Positions 7,978 to 15,484 of a stretch of 64,000 bases of DNA are shown piece after piece. The translations under genes were made by a program, and so were the position numbers. The notes under the pieces are model-generated. The model made no database searches, was not told the origin of the DNA, and saw nothing but the letters and a program-made list of their open reading frames with translations. Source of the DNA: Adhaeribacter soli (GTDB taxonomy: Bacteria; Bacteroidota; Bacteroidia; Cytophagales; Hymenobacteraceae); the NCBI RefSeq assembly GCF_008727925.1, contig NZ_VTWT01000004.1:310001-374000 (forward strand), written 5' to 3'. Position 1 is the first letter of the stretch; every line of letters begins with the position of its first letter.

Positions 7978-9297
7978 TTAGGCTAAGTGTATTTTGGCGC
8001 GTTTGGTAATTTGCCAGCCCTGCGCCGTTTTGGTTAATTCGCCGTCGGCCACGTTTACGAGTTGGGTGGCTTTGTTAGCCGAACGGGCAAATTCAAAGGC
8101 GTTTTCGAGCCGGTCTAAACTATTGTTGATGGCCAGCGCGTGGTTTACGTGCGGATTGATGCGGAACCTGGCCGTATTGCTGCCATTTTCCGGCAAGGTA
8201 ACTTCAATAAACGACCAGGTATCGCGGTTGTCGTAGTGCAGGTCGCGTTCTTTTAACTGGCCGTCTTCCGGCACGCGGGTATATTTCACTTGGTTCTGGA
8301 CCGGTGTTTCTTCGGCAAATAAATGATCGGTTTCCAAGGTGAAATTTTCCTGCGATGCATTGTTTTCGGCCGGATATTCCGGTTGGGCTGCAGCTTGGTT
8401 TTGCGGAGCAGGACTATTTGAAGCAAGGTCGTATCTTTCTGCTACTTGTGGAGCCGCATAAGCCTTTTTTTTCAGATCCTGGATAGCGTTATGCATTTCC
8501 GCGCGCCAGTTTTCGTTTTCCCTTTTCAGGTTGTTGTAGGCTTTTTTCAGGCTTTCAATTTCCTTTTTCAGAGCATTTACGTGCTGGTTCCCCGTGTTAC
8601 TCTGCACCGGTTTTCCAACTGCATTGGCATAGCCTTCGGAAGTTCTGGCCGGAGGCATCGCACGGCTGCTTTTACGGGAGGAACGATAGAAGGCTAAAGT
8701 TGCTAACAGCAAGGCGGCAATACTGATCACATTAAAAAGCATATTCGGTTCTTCTTTAACGGTTTTTACTTCGCTGGCTGGCGCGGAAGGCACCGGTACA
8801 TTTTCGGGTTCCTGCGTGGCCGCATTCGCTGCTGTTGTCAGGTTTTCTTCCGGGTTTTCAGGCTGATCATCTGGCGGTACTGTTGCTAAGTTTTTCGAGG
8901 CAGCTTTTTCTAATTCCAGTCTTAAGTTCTCCACTTTTCGATCCGGTTTTTTGGCAGCTTCCGCCATGATAGCTTCGATCAGCATTTCATCGGAAACCGG
9001 TTGGTTTTTTCTGAGTTTCTCCTGAACCGGCTGGTACATGCGTGTGTAGAAATTATATTCGTCCTGTCTGGCTTTGGAAGCTGCGGCCAAATTCTTTTCA
9101 AACTGTTCTACACTTTCTTGGCTGACTTTGGGTACCGGTTTTTGGTTGTCTTTCGGTAGCGTTTTGTTGTTGTCTTCGTAGATCCATTGCAGGGCCTGGT
9201 ACCAAATTTTTACCTGGTTTGCAGAGGTGTTCTGCTGGGCTGTGGCTGTAGCAGAACTGAAGCAAAAAATGTAAAGGAGTATTGAAAAGTATCGCAT
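7978..9297 (-). CDS. Single-span membrane protein with periplasmic and coiled-coil domains
   Basis: This 439-residue protein of unknown family has a signal peptide (MRYFSILLYIFCFSSATATA, then QQ) and a mostly helical exported segment to about residue 185. Its Pro/Glu-rich stretch ends just before a membrane helix at about 186-205 (LFNVISIAALLLATLAFY), which is followed by positive charges (RSSRKSSR). The cytoplasmic part has a coiled coil at about 243-275 (LKKEIESLKKAYNNLKREN), a Gln/Ala/Asn-rich linker and a compact C-terminal domain with a WSFIEVTLPENG motif. It appears to be a bridge between periplasm and cytoplasm. It is followed after one base by the MotA-like gene and belongs to the same block. 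A palindromic element lies three bases before its start codon. Confidence 0.6.
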   Translation of the reverse strand: MRYFSILLYIFCFSSATATAQQNTSANQVKIWYQALQWIYEDNNKTLPKDNQKPVPKVSQESVEQFEKNLAAASKARQDEYNFYTRMYQPVQEKLRKNQPVSDEMLIEAIMAEAAKKPDRKVENLRLELEKAASKNLATVPPDDQPENPEENLTTAANAATQEPENVPVPSAPASEVKTVKEEPNMLFNVISIAALLLATLAFYRSSRKSSRAMPPARTSEGYANAVGKPVQSNTGNQHVNALKKEIESLKKAYNNLKRENENWRAEMHNAIQDLKKKAYAAPQVAERYDLASNSPAPQNQAAAQPEYPAENNASQENFTLETDHLFAEETPVQNQVKYTRVPEDGQLKERDLHYDNRDTWSFIEVTLPENGSNTARFRINPHVNHALAINNSLDRLENAFEFARSANKATQLVNVADGELTKTAQGWQITKRAKIHLA

Positions 9298-9298
9298 A

Positions 9299-9345
9299 TT
9301 GACCCCACCTAAATCCTCCCCTAAAAACAGGGGAGGACTTTTTTT
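9299..9345. repeat. Palindromic CCTCCCCT repeat in the 5' leader
   Basis: Stem 9314-9322 pairs with 9329-9337 around a six-base loop. On the minus strand the hairpin is followed by ATTTAGGTGGGGTCA and then the ATG of the coiled-coil gene. The same unit occurs before the actin-like gene (13219-13260), and a relative lies at its stop codon (9713-9754). Confidence 0.75.
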
Positions 9346-9712
9346 GTGGTTATTTATGGTGAAAACTGTAGCGTTGTTTGTTGCCTTTCCGAGTTTTTAG
9401 GCTGAAAAGGATCCGTTTTTTACTAGTTCAAGTGTTCAGCGTTAGTGTTACTTGGCCCTTTTACATTCGGAAATCTGGAGACTTCCGTGAGCCTAATTAA
9501 AGAAAATCAGCTTTTCCGGTTACGCAAATCTGGAGACTTGCTTTTGTTCTTAAGTCCCAAGTGACGCTTTCGCTTAACACTTGCGCCAGATAGCTTCTTC
9601 CAGATAGCGACTTTTTCAGCTTGAATTCCTACCATTGCTTTTTTTTACTGCTGTTCGCCGACGAGGTCCTTCGCTCGCGCTCAGGATGACAGCTTGTGAA
9701 CAGCACTGCAGT
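9346..9712. other. Repeat-rich gap between operon blocks
   Basis: No gene is seen. Two short palindromes share the core AAATCTGGAGACTT (9468-9487 and 9524-9541). The stretch cccaagtgacgctttcgctt with its partner aacacttgcgccag follows near 9557. At 9662-9691 there is a copy of the ccttcgctcgcgctcaggat element that is also represented near 13419-13548. These look like dispersed intergenic repeats, not gene remnants. Confidence 0.6.
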
Positions 9713-9744
9713 AAAAAACCCTCCCCTGTTTTTAGGGGAGGGTT
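9713..9744 (-). terminator. Rho-independent terminator of the actin-like gene
   Basis: On the minus strand an 11-base-pair GC-rich stem (9717-9727 with 9734-9744, six-base loop) is followed directly by six T residues. It lies nine bases after the TGA at 9753-9755. It belongs to the same CCTCCCCT repeat family as the two leader hairpins. Confidence 0.75.
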
Positions 9745-9752
9745 GGGTGGGG

Positions 9753-12700
9753 TCAAGCCGTTTCCCTTATTGCTTTGCGGCTATAGAGCTCTTTGGAGAG
9801 GGCGTACAGCGCCTGCTTGAACGGCAGGAAGAACAGCGTTTCGTGCAGCATTTCCTGATCCGGCAATTGCTTGTCCAAATGGTTGAGGCCAATGGATAAG
9901 CTGTCGGCCATTTGCTCCCGCAGGAACGGGATTACCATTTCGGCGTCGAACTCGATGCCGAGGTCTTTCATCATTGGAGCAATGTCGTCGTCAAGCAGCA
10001 GCAGTTCGATGCAGGCTTTCACGTTTTCCAGCACATGGTTCTTGATTTCTGAGGTTAGCGTGCCTTTTTTGATGCCCTTCAGGTTGGCGCTGTCATCTGT
10101 TGTGCCAAGCGGGGTGATGATCGGAATGTCCGGTTGGTTAGCGGAGCTTTCGTCGTTTACGGAAAGCACACCGCCGTTAGCCGTAGTTTGCTTCGGATGA
10201 TCTACCAGCACAATTTTGAAATTGCCCGGCGCTTCCTGTCCGGTAACTTTCTGCAGAATTGCTTTGGTCAGTTTTTCGATGCCGGAAAGGTTTGCGCCGG
10301 CAGCCAGGATCTTGATGTACAAGCTTCCGCGGCCGGAGAAACAAATGTAGCGCGGCACGTTCAGGCCGGATGCTTTTATGGTTTGCGCCAGCTGGTAAAT
10401 GATGGCGCCGTAGTGTAAATAGAACATTAAGCGCATCGGGCGGGCCTGCTGCAGCATTTTGCTGTAGCTGAACACGTCGTCGTAATTGAACATCAAACTT
10501 ACCACATCCGAAGAGCCGAAACTGTTGTTGTTCAGGGCGCTTTGCAGGTATTTCATAAACTCGTACTGGTTACCGGAAAGCGGCATGTTCATGATCTGGT
10601 CGCGGCCGTATTGCATCAGGCCGTTGTCTTTGCCGCCGCGCACCATCGCAAAACCGTCGCCCCAGAGGTCGTCGCCGGCAAAGCGGTACGAGAAGCTGTA
10701 GGCCGGCCGCTGGTTGGCATACAGCAGCACGTCGGTGGTACCACCGCCTATGTCGATGTTCACCAGGCCTTCTTCGCGGCTTGGCACCACGGTTCCTTTC
10801 TGCATGAGGTAGTAATACGGCGCCACCGATTCGGTAATGCAAATGGTACCCCGGTTGGTTTTGAAAACTTTCTGATACGCTTCGTCCCATTCGTTCTGGA
10901 ACAGGTTGCGGGAGAAGGAATTAAAACTCAGCGGCGCAAACCAAACTACTTTCGTGTTCTCAATAACTCCGCCGTTCAGTGCCGCCTTGTTTTTCAAAAG
11001 CAACATCAACTCGCGGAAGTATGCGTGAATTCTTCTTTGACCGGCAGCGTGCAAGGTTTCCGACCACTTCAGATCGGTGTGGTAATGTTCGTAGGCATCG
11101 GCATCGGTGTTCATGGTGAAGCCGATGTTGATGTTGCCGAAAATGGACGTCGGCTGGTTCACGAATCCCGGCGATTCGCAGGTGGCGGTGCGGGTCGGGA
11201 ATTGGTAAGGCGAGCCGCCGTCGTTCATAATGGCCGGCAGGAATTCGCGTTTGGTCAGGGTTTCGGCGGACGTTAATTTGCCGAAACCTTTTTGTACGTA
11301 ACGCTGGTAATCGGTCAGGCCCGGTTCGGAACTTGGCTTGTTCAGCATTACGAGTTGCAGGTCTTTGGCCGAAATCGAGAACGGTTTCGGTTCCTGGTTC
11401 GGAGAATCGGTGTAGGCAATGTAGGTGTTGGTGGTACCAAAATCGACGGCAAACGTGAAACTTTTCGTGCCACGGTGAATTTCCTGGTAGCGGGGTACAA
11501 ACAAACCTTTGCCGTTGAATTTGCCCGGGCAGGTAACTTCCGCGAAATCGAAATGCGTACCTTCCACTTCGTAATATTTGCTACCTACACTTTGCTCGCT
11601 TTTCACGGAACGCTCGGTTACGGTAGCGCGCATGCTGCCGCCTTCCGCCGTTAACGCCTGGTTATCTACAAAGAATTTCAGGTGATATTGCTTCGTGAGC
11701 ATACCCGGCTGCAGCTCTTCGTCGATCAGCATTACTTTGTAGAAATCGTTGTATTGCGGCTGGTCGGTGAGCTTGTAGAACGGGAAAATACCGATGCCGA
11801 TCTCCGCTTTTTCGATCTTGCCTTTTTCCGGAATTTCTTTCCCGTTGGCATCTTTCGGGTTCTGCGGTGAAGTGTAATATTTCCGTTCGAACTCGATAAG
11901 CGTGCCGTTGGAAACCGGAATTTTCAGACTCACTTTTACGTGGTTGATGTCGATGAAAAACGTCAGTTGGTCAGCCAGATCTTTTTCGGTGAAATACTGG
12001 AAATAGGTGCTGGTAACCGGCAGTAGATACGAGAAGTTTTTCTCCGCGCCGGGCTGGTAGGTTACGTTGCCGCAAAAGAATCGTTCCTGGTTAACTTCGT
12101 AGGGCAGTTCAATAAGCGTTTCTTCCAGAAAATCGTTGATGGTAAGGTATGGGTAACGGACGCTTTTTCCGGGCAGGGTTCTTTCGTCTAACACCCGCGC
12201 ATCGGCATACGGCACTTCGTCGCCGGTTTTGTCTTCCCACAGGAATTTGTTCAGGTATTTGGTTTGGCCAACCAGCTTCAGTTTCGGTTTGAGCACAATT
12301 GGCAAACGCTCGGAGATCTGGCGGCTCGGACGAATGAACAGGTCGCTGTCGATGGTGTCGGAAGTTTGTTTTCCCTGGATCAGGAAAGGGAAATGTCCGG
12401 CGCTAACCGGGTTTCCTTCCTGGTCGCGCAGGCTGCCGTATTTGTTCAGCACGGCTTCTCGGGTGCTGCCGCCGTTCATCGCAATCATGTTCAGGCGGCT
12501 TTGCTCCAGCACGTGGTAAACGGCCGGGTAACGCACCGGGAAATCGGAAAACGCGGTGAATAATTCGTACACAAAATCGCGGAAAGCGGTGTCACGTTCT
12601 TCCAGCGGCACGAACTGATTATCGAAATATTTGCCTTTGCTTTGCAGCCTTTCAATGTTCAGCGCCCGTACGTTTGGCGACACAAAAAGCAGGGTAAACG

Positions 12701-13205
12701 GTGAAGTTCCGCCTAAGAGCTGCTGCTGTTTTTCGCCCTGCGCGTTGGTGTTTTCGAGGTAGAAAAAGTACAGGTCGGAGAAGTCGCGGAAACGGTTATC
12801 GGAAGCGGCAAAAAGTTGCAGCGTATCGCCGAGAAGTTTGCTTCCCTGGTTCGCCTGCATCTGCGCAATTTCCTTTTCCTTGTTCCAGCGGCGCACCAGA
12901 ATGCGCTGGTCGGCCTGCATGTACAAGTCGTGGTTGAAAAGCAATTCCCACAGATCCCAGAACTGCGATACCATTTTATGGTACACGGTATTGGGCTGCA
13001 AACCTTTTTCGCGCGCTACAAAATCGAAAGCGGTTTCGAAAAGGTGCATGCGCGCAAACGGCGTGGGAATGGAGGTGCTGAGCTTGGTCGCTTTGGCGCC
13101 GGCGCCGTCCGGAATATCTTTAATTTCGGTGCTGGTAAGCTGGTTGGTTTGCTGCCAGCCTTCCACGTTTAACCCTAACTGATGAAGACGAAGTACTTTT
13201 GGCAT
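9753..13205 (-). CDS. Large actin/Hsp70-fold (ASKHA) ATPase, SrfB-like
   Basis: This 1150-residue protein carries a complete set of actin/Hsp70 nucleotide-binding motifs in its second half. Phosphate-1 is FAVDFGTTNTYIA with Asp588, phosphate-2 is NIDIGGGTTDVLL with the key Asp at 818, and the adenosine motif is ICFSGRGSLY from 956. The first 580 residues or so are unlike any family I recognise. No signal peptide or membrane helix is present, so it should be cytoplasmic. Its size and layout recall proteins annotated as virulence factor SrfB, but that link is from memory and needs a profile search. It lies between the tubulin-like gene and the membrane block, all on the same strand. A filament-forming or conformational ATPase role is inferred. 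Confidence 0.7.
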   Translation of the reverse strand: MPKVLRLHQLGLNVEGWQQTNQLTSTEIKDIPDGAGAKATKLSTSIPTPFARMHLFETAFDFVAREKGLQPNTVYHKMVSQFWDLWELLFNHDLYMQADQRILVRRWNKEKEIAQMQANQGSKLLGDTLQLFAASDNRFRDFSDLYFFYLENTNAQGEKQQQLLGGTSPFTLLFVSPNVRALNIERLQSKGKYFDNQFVPLEERDTAFRDFVYELFTAFSDFPVRYPAVYHVLEQSRLNMIAMNGGSTREAVLNKYGSLRDQEGNPVSAGHFPFLIQGKQTSDTIDSDLFIRPSRQISERLPIVLKPKLKLVGQTKYLNKFLWEDKTGDEVPYADARVLDERTLPGKSVRYPYLTINDFLEETLIELPYEVNQERFFCGNVTYQPGAEKNFSYLLPVTSTYFQYFTEKDLADQLTFFIDINHVKVSLKIPVSNGTLIEFERKYYTSPQNPKDANGKEIPEKGKIEKAEIGIGIFPFYKLTDQPQYNDFYKVMLIDEELQPGMLTKQYHLKFFVDNQALTAEGGSMRATVTERSVKSEQSVGSKYYEVEGTHFDFAEVTCPGKFNGKGLFVPRYQEIHRGTKSFTFAVDFGTTNTYIAYTDSPNQEPKPFSISAKDLQLVMLNKPSSEPGLTDYQRYVQKGFGKLTSAETLTKREFLPAIMNDGGSPYQFPTRTATCESPGFVNQPTSIFGNINIGFTMNTDADAYEHYHTDLKWSETLHAAGQRRIHAYFRELMLLLKNKAALNGGVIENTKVVWFAPLSFNSFSRNLFQNEWDEAYQKVFKTNRGTICITESVAPYYYLMQKGTVVPSREEGLVNIDIGGGTTDVLLYANQRPAYSFSYRFAGDDLWGDGFAMVRGGKDNGLMQYGRDQIMNMPLSGNQYEFMKYLQSALNNNSFGSSDVVSLMFNYDDVFSYSKMLQQARPMRLMFYLHYGAIIYQLAQTIKASGLNVPRYICFSGRGSLYIKILAAGANLSGIEKLTKAILQKVTGQEAPGNFKIVLVDHPKQTTANGGVLSVNDESSANQPDIPIITPLGTTDDSANLKGIKKGTLTSEIKNHVLENVKACIELLLLDDDIAPMMKDLGIEFDAEMVIPFLREQMADSLSIGLNHLDKQLPDQEMLHETLFFLPFKQALYALSKELYSRKAIRETA

Positions 13206-13218
13206 AACGTTGTTTTTT

Positions 13219-13260
13219 TACCCCACCTAAATCCTCCCCTAATTCAGGGGAGGACTTGAG
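13219..13260. repeat. Palindromic CCTCCCCT repeat in the 5' leader
   Basis: Stem 13232-13240 pairs with 13246-13254. On the minus strand it is followed by ATTTAGGTGGGGTA, ending about 14 bases before the ATG of the actin-like gene. It is nearly identical to 9299-9345. Confidence 0.75.
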
Positions 13261-13418
13261 TTACTTGTGGGTGGTTTTTAGTTTTTTGTATTAAAAGCAT
13301 ACCGTTTTTTAGGGCTGCTTTCTGTTTATTGGTTTTTCAGACTTTTTCGGCTGAGAATGGTAGCATTTTTTGTTCTTTCTGGATTTTGAAATCCTCTGAA
13401 GCAAAAGTCAATTTATTG

Positions 13419-13548
13419 CGTCATCCCGAACGAAGTTGAGGGAACTTATGAAGCCAGAAATTTAAAATTAAACAGTTAGACAAATCTTGCTACGCTTACT
13501 TGTCATAGAAGTATGTATAAGTTTCCTCGGCTTCGCTCGGAATGACCG
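13419..13548. repeat. Imperfect long inverted repeat
   Basis: The left arm begins gtcatcccgaacgaagttga (13419 on) and the right arm is its imperfect reverse complement, ending ggaatgacc near 13548. A half-copy occurs at 9662-9691. It fills the gap 13206-13611, in which I see no gene. Confidence 0.65.
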
Positions 13549-13573
13549 GCTTTTTTGTTCCATAGTTCTTGCC

Positions 13574-13597
13574 GTTGTTGGTGTTTTCACCAACAAC
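13574..13597 (-). terminator. Perfect hairpin after the tubulin-like gene
   Basis: A 10-base-pair perfect stem (13574-13583 with 13588-13597) and a four-base loop lie 15 bases beyond the stop of the tubulin-like gene on the minus strand. There is no immediate T-run, so it may be a weak terminator or an mRNA-stabilising hairpin. Confidence 0.45.
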
Positions 13598-13611
13598 TCA
13601 TCTACAAACCG

Positions 13612-15072
13612 TTACTGGTATTTGAGCTTTTCCTCTACCATATTTTTGGTGGCACCTTCGAAGATCTTAATGACCCGCTTGAAAGTGTCAGGTTCTGTTT
13701 CCTTGATGTTCAGGTTGCCGATTTCTTTTAAAATGGTTTTCGGTTTCAGGCCACTATCGAAGAAGCTGCTTTCGATGGTTTTGTCGGCTACCATGCGGTT
13801 GAAATCTTTTTCTTCGGGGTTGATGGCTTCGAAGGTGCGTTTGTTCTGGCGCAGCTCTTTGAGCCAGGCGTGGAAACCGTATTGCGGCGAGCGTAAAAAC
13901 TGCTGCAGTTCTTTGAAAACCGCTTCGTTGCGCATGGCGCTGCCCAGGTTTGTGGCTTTGAAATAAGGCGCATCAGTATCCTGCGGCGCGTGCTCGGTGA
14001 AGTACTGGTCGAAGTAGTTGAAACGGATCAGGTCTCTGGCAATCTTGTCTTTGCTTTCAGTTCCTAAATGGCTGAAGTGGATGTTTTTGGCATCTTCTTT
14101 CAGGCCGTATTCATGGAAGTGCATTTCGCCCTGCAGCTGGTCCGGGGAGTAATCCATGAAATCGACAATGGCCAGGGCGCTGAGCAGTTCGATTAAATGT
14201 GCTTCGTTTTGCTGCGCGGCCCGGCCGGGATGGTTTTCCAGCGGCTTTTCCGGGGTATCGCCAATATAATAGAGCGCATTCAGCGACTGTAAATTATTCT
14301 GGTAGTACGAAAGCGCGGCTTTAGTTTTGGTAATGAAGGTGTTGGAATCGATGAAATCCTGCGCTTCCGGGTTGCCGTCGGTGGCGGGTTGTTCCAGGGA
14401 AAAATACGGCAGTACCGTGATGGCGCCCATTAAGGCGTGGTTCAGGTAACCGGAATTTGGCAGACCGGAATTCGGGTCGCGGAAGTTTTTAAGCAGCAGC
14501 GGGAAGCCGGCAGCGCCGGTGCCGCCGAAAATTGAACTGATGAAAAATACGCGGTCGCCTTGCTGGAAATTGGTGGCAAAGTAGCGGATAAGGTCCGAGT
14601 TCATGATGTCGTTCAGCACTACGCTACCAACGTTCGGGCTGCCGCGGAAACCCACGTCGAGACTGTTGCTCAGGTTTTCATCGGTGAACAAAAGATCTAC
14701 CAACGCTTTGCTGTCAACAGACAGTTGGGTGTAGTTGATGAACTCGCGGAAGCTTTTGTTTTTGCCGCTGAAGTTGTACACGAAACTATCCGGAATGTTG
14801 CCGTCTGTTCTTCCGGCTACACTCGCTAACGTAGAAATATCCTGGTGGAAAAAACCTTCCGGACGAGAGCCCAAATGGTTGTGAATGCGCTTGTAGGTTT
14901 TGAGCAATTCCACGGTTCGGTTCATGTCGCCGTTCTGTGAATCCGGGTCGATGATGATGGGAACGATCTTGTCGCAATTCTGAATTTTTACGCCCGCGGC
15001 CATGAGCATGGTAAAGGCGCGAATTACGCGGGAGCCGGTGCCCCCGATTCCAAATATAAACAGCTTTGCCAT
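13612..15072 (-). CDS. Tubulin/FtsZ-superfamily-like GTPase
   Basis: This 486-residue protein opens MAKLFIFGIGGTGSRVIRAF, a Rossmann-type glycine loop as at the start of FtsZ and tubulin. It carries a second glycine-rich signature, FFISSIFGGTGAAGFPLL, with GGTGA at residues 183-187, corresponding to the tubulin T4 loop (GGGTG[ST]G). An acidic IIIDPDS segment sits between them, as expected for the T3 region. No membrane segment or signal peptide is present. It matches what I know as the Pfam Tubulin_2 (tubulin-like) type. GTP binding is predicted and polymerisation is possible. It follows the 3-TM gene by four bases. The C-terminal 200 residues are unassigned. Confidence 0.72.
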   Translation of the reverse strand: MAKLFIFGIGGTGSRVIRAFTMLMAAGVKIQNCDKIVPIIIDPDSQNGDMNRTVELLKTYKRIHNHLGSRPEGFFHQDISTLASVAGRTDGNIPDSFVYNFSGKNKSFREFINYTQLSVDSKALVDLLFTDENLSNSLDVGFRGSPNVGSVVLNDIMNSDLIRYFATNFQQGDRVFFISSIFGGTGAAGFPLLLKNFRDPNSGLPNSGYLNHALMGAITVLPYFSLEQPATDGNPEAQDFIDSNTFITKTKAALSYYQNNLQSLNALYYIGDTPEKPLENHPGRAAQQNEAHLIELLSALAIVDFMDYSPDQLQGEMHFHEYGLKEDAKNIHFSHLGTESKDKIARDLIRFNYFDQYFTEHAPQDTDAPYFKATNLGSAMRNEAVFKELQQFLRSPQYGFHAWLKELRQNKRTFEAINPEEKDFNRMVADKTIESSFFDSGLKPKTILKEIGNLNIKETEPDTFKRVIKIFEGATKNMVEEKLKYQ

Positions 15073-15076
15073 AAGG

Positions 15077-15484
15077 TTATTTGTTAGGCCATTTTACCGG
15101 CGTAGTATAAGCGAATGTTGATTTGCCTTTCAGCAGTAAAGAGAAAATGAGGTAAGCCAGTACGCTGTAAAACGCATTCAGCATGGCCAGCCAGGAAATG
15201 TAAGAGTGCGCTTCCACGCCTTCGCGGTTGGCGTAAAAGGCGGTCATTAAACCAACTACTACGGCATTTAAAACCAGCACGATTACCCAGTGGGAAGTGC
15301 GGTAGAAGCCGGTATTCAGCGCGCGGTTCAGTACGTAGTAGTAAACCACCACCATGATCAGGGAACAAAGCAGCATGAAAATGCCGGCGTTCGGGAAAAT
15401 AACGTCGCGGTACACCAGCGTTTCCTGCGGGGGCTGCGGACTGCCGAGCAATCCTTCGTAGAGGCCGGAAAAGAACTTAATCAT
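15077..15484 (-). CDS. Small three-helix membrane protein
   Basis: This 135-residue protein has a cytoplasmic-looking N-terminus (MIKFFSGLYEGLLGSPQPP). Three predicted membrane helices follow at about residues 33-54 (AGIFMLLCSLIMVVVYYYV), 66-85 (WVIVLVLNAVVVGLMTAFY) and 98-118 (WLAMLNAFYSVLAYLIFSLL). No family is recognised. Its start overlaps the end of the lipoprotein gene by eight bases, and the tubulin-like gene follows four bases after its stop, which strongly suggests translational coupling. A plausible role is to anchor the tubulin-like protein at the inner membrane, but that is inference only. Confidence 0.7.
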   Translation of the reverse strand: MIKFFSGLYEGLLGSPQPPQETLVYRDVIFPNAGIFMLLCSLIMVVVYYYVLNRALNTGFYRTSHWVIVLVLNAVVVGLMTAFYANREGVEAHSYISWLAMLNAFYSVLAYLIFSLLLKGKSTFAYTTPVKWPNK

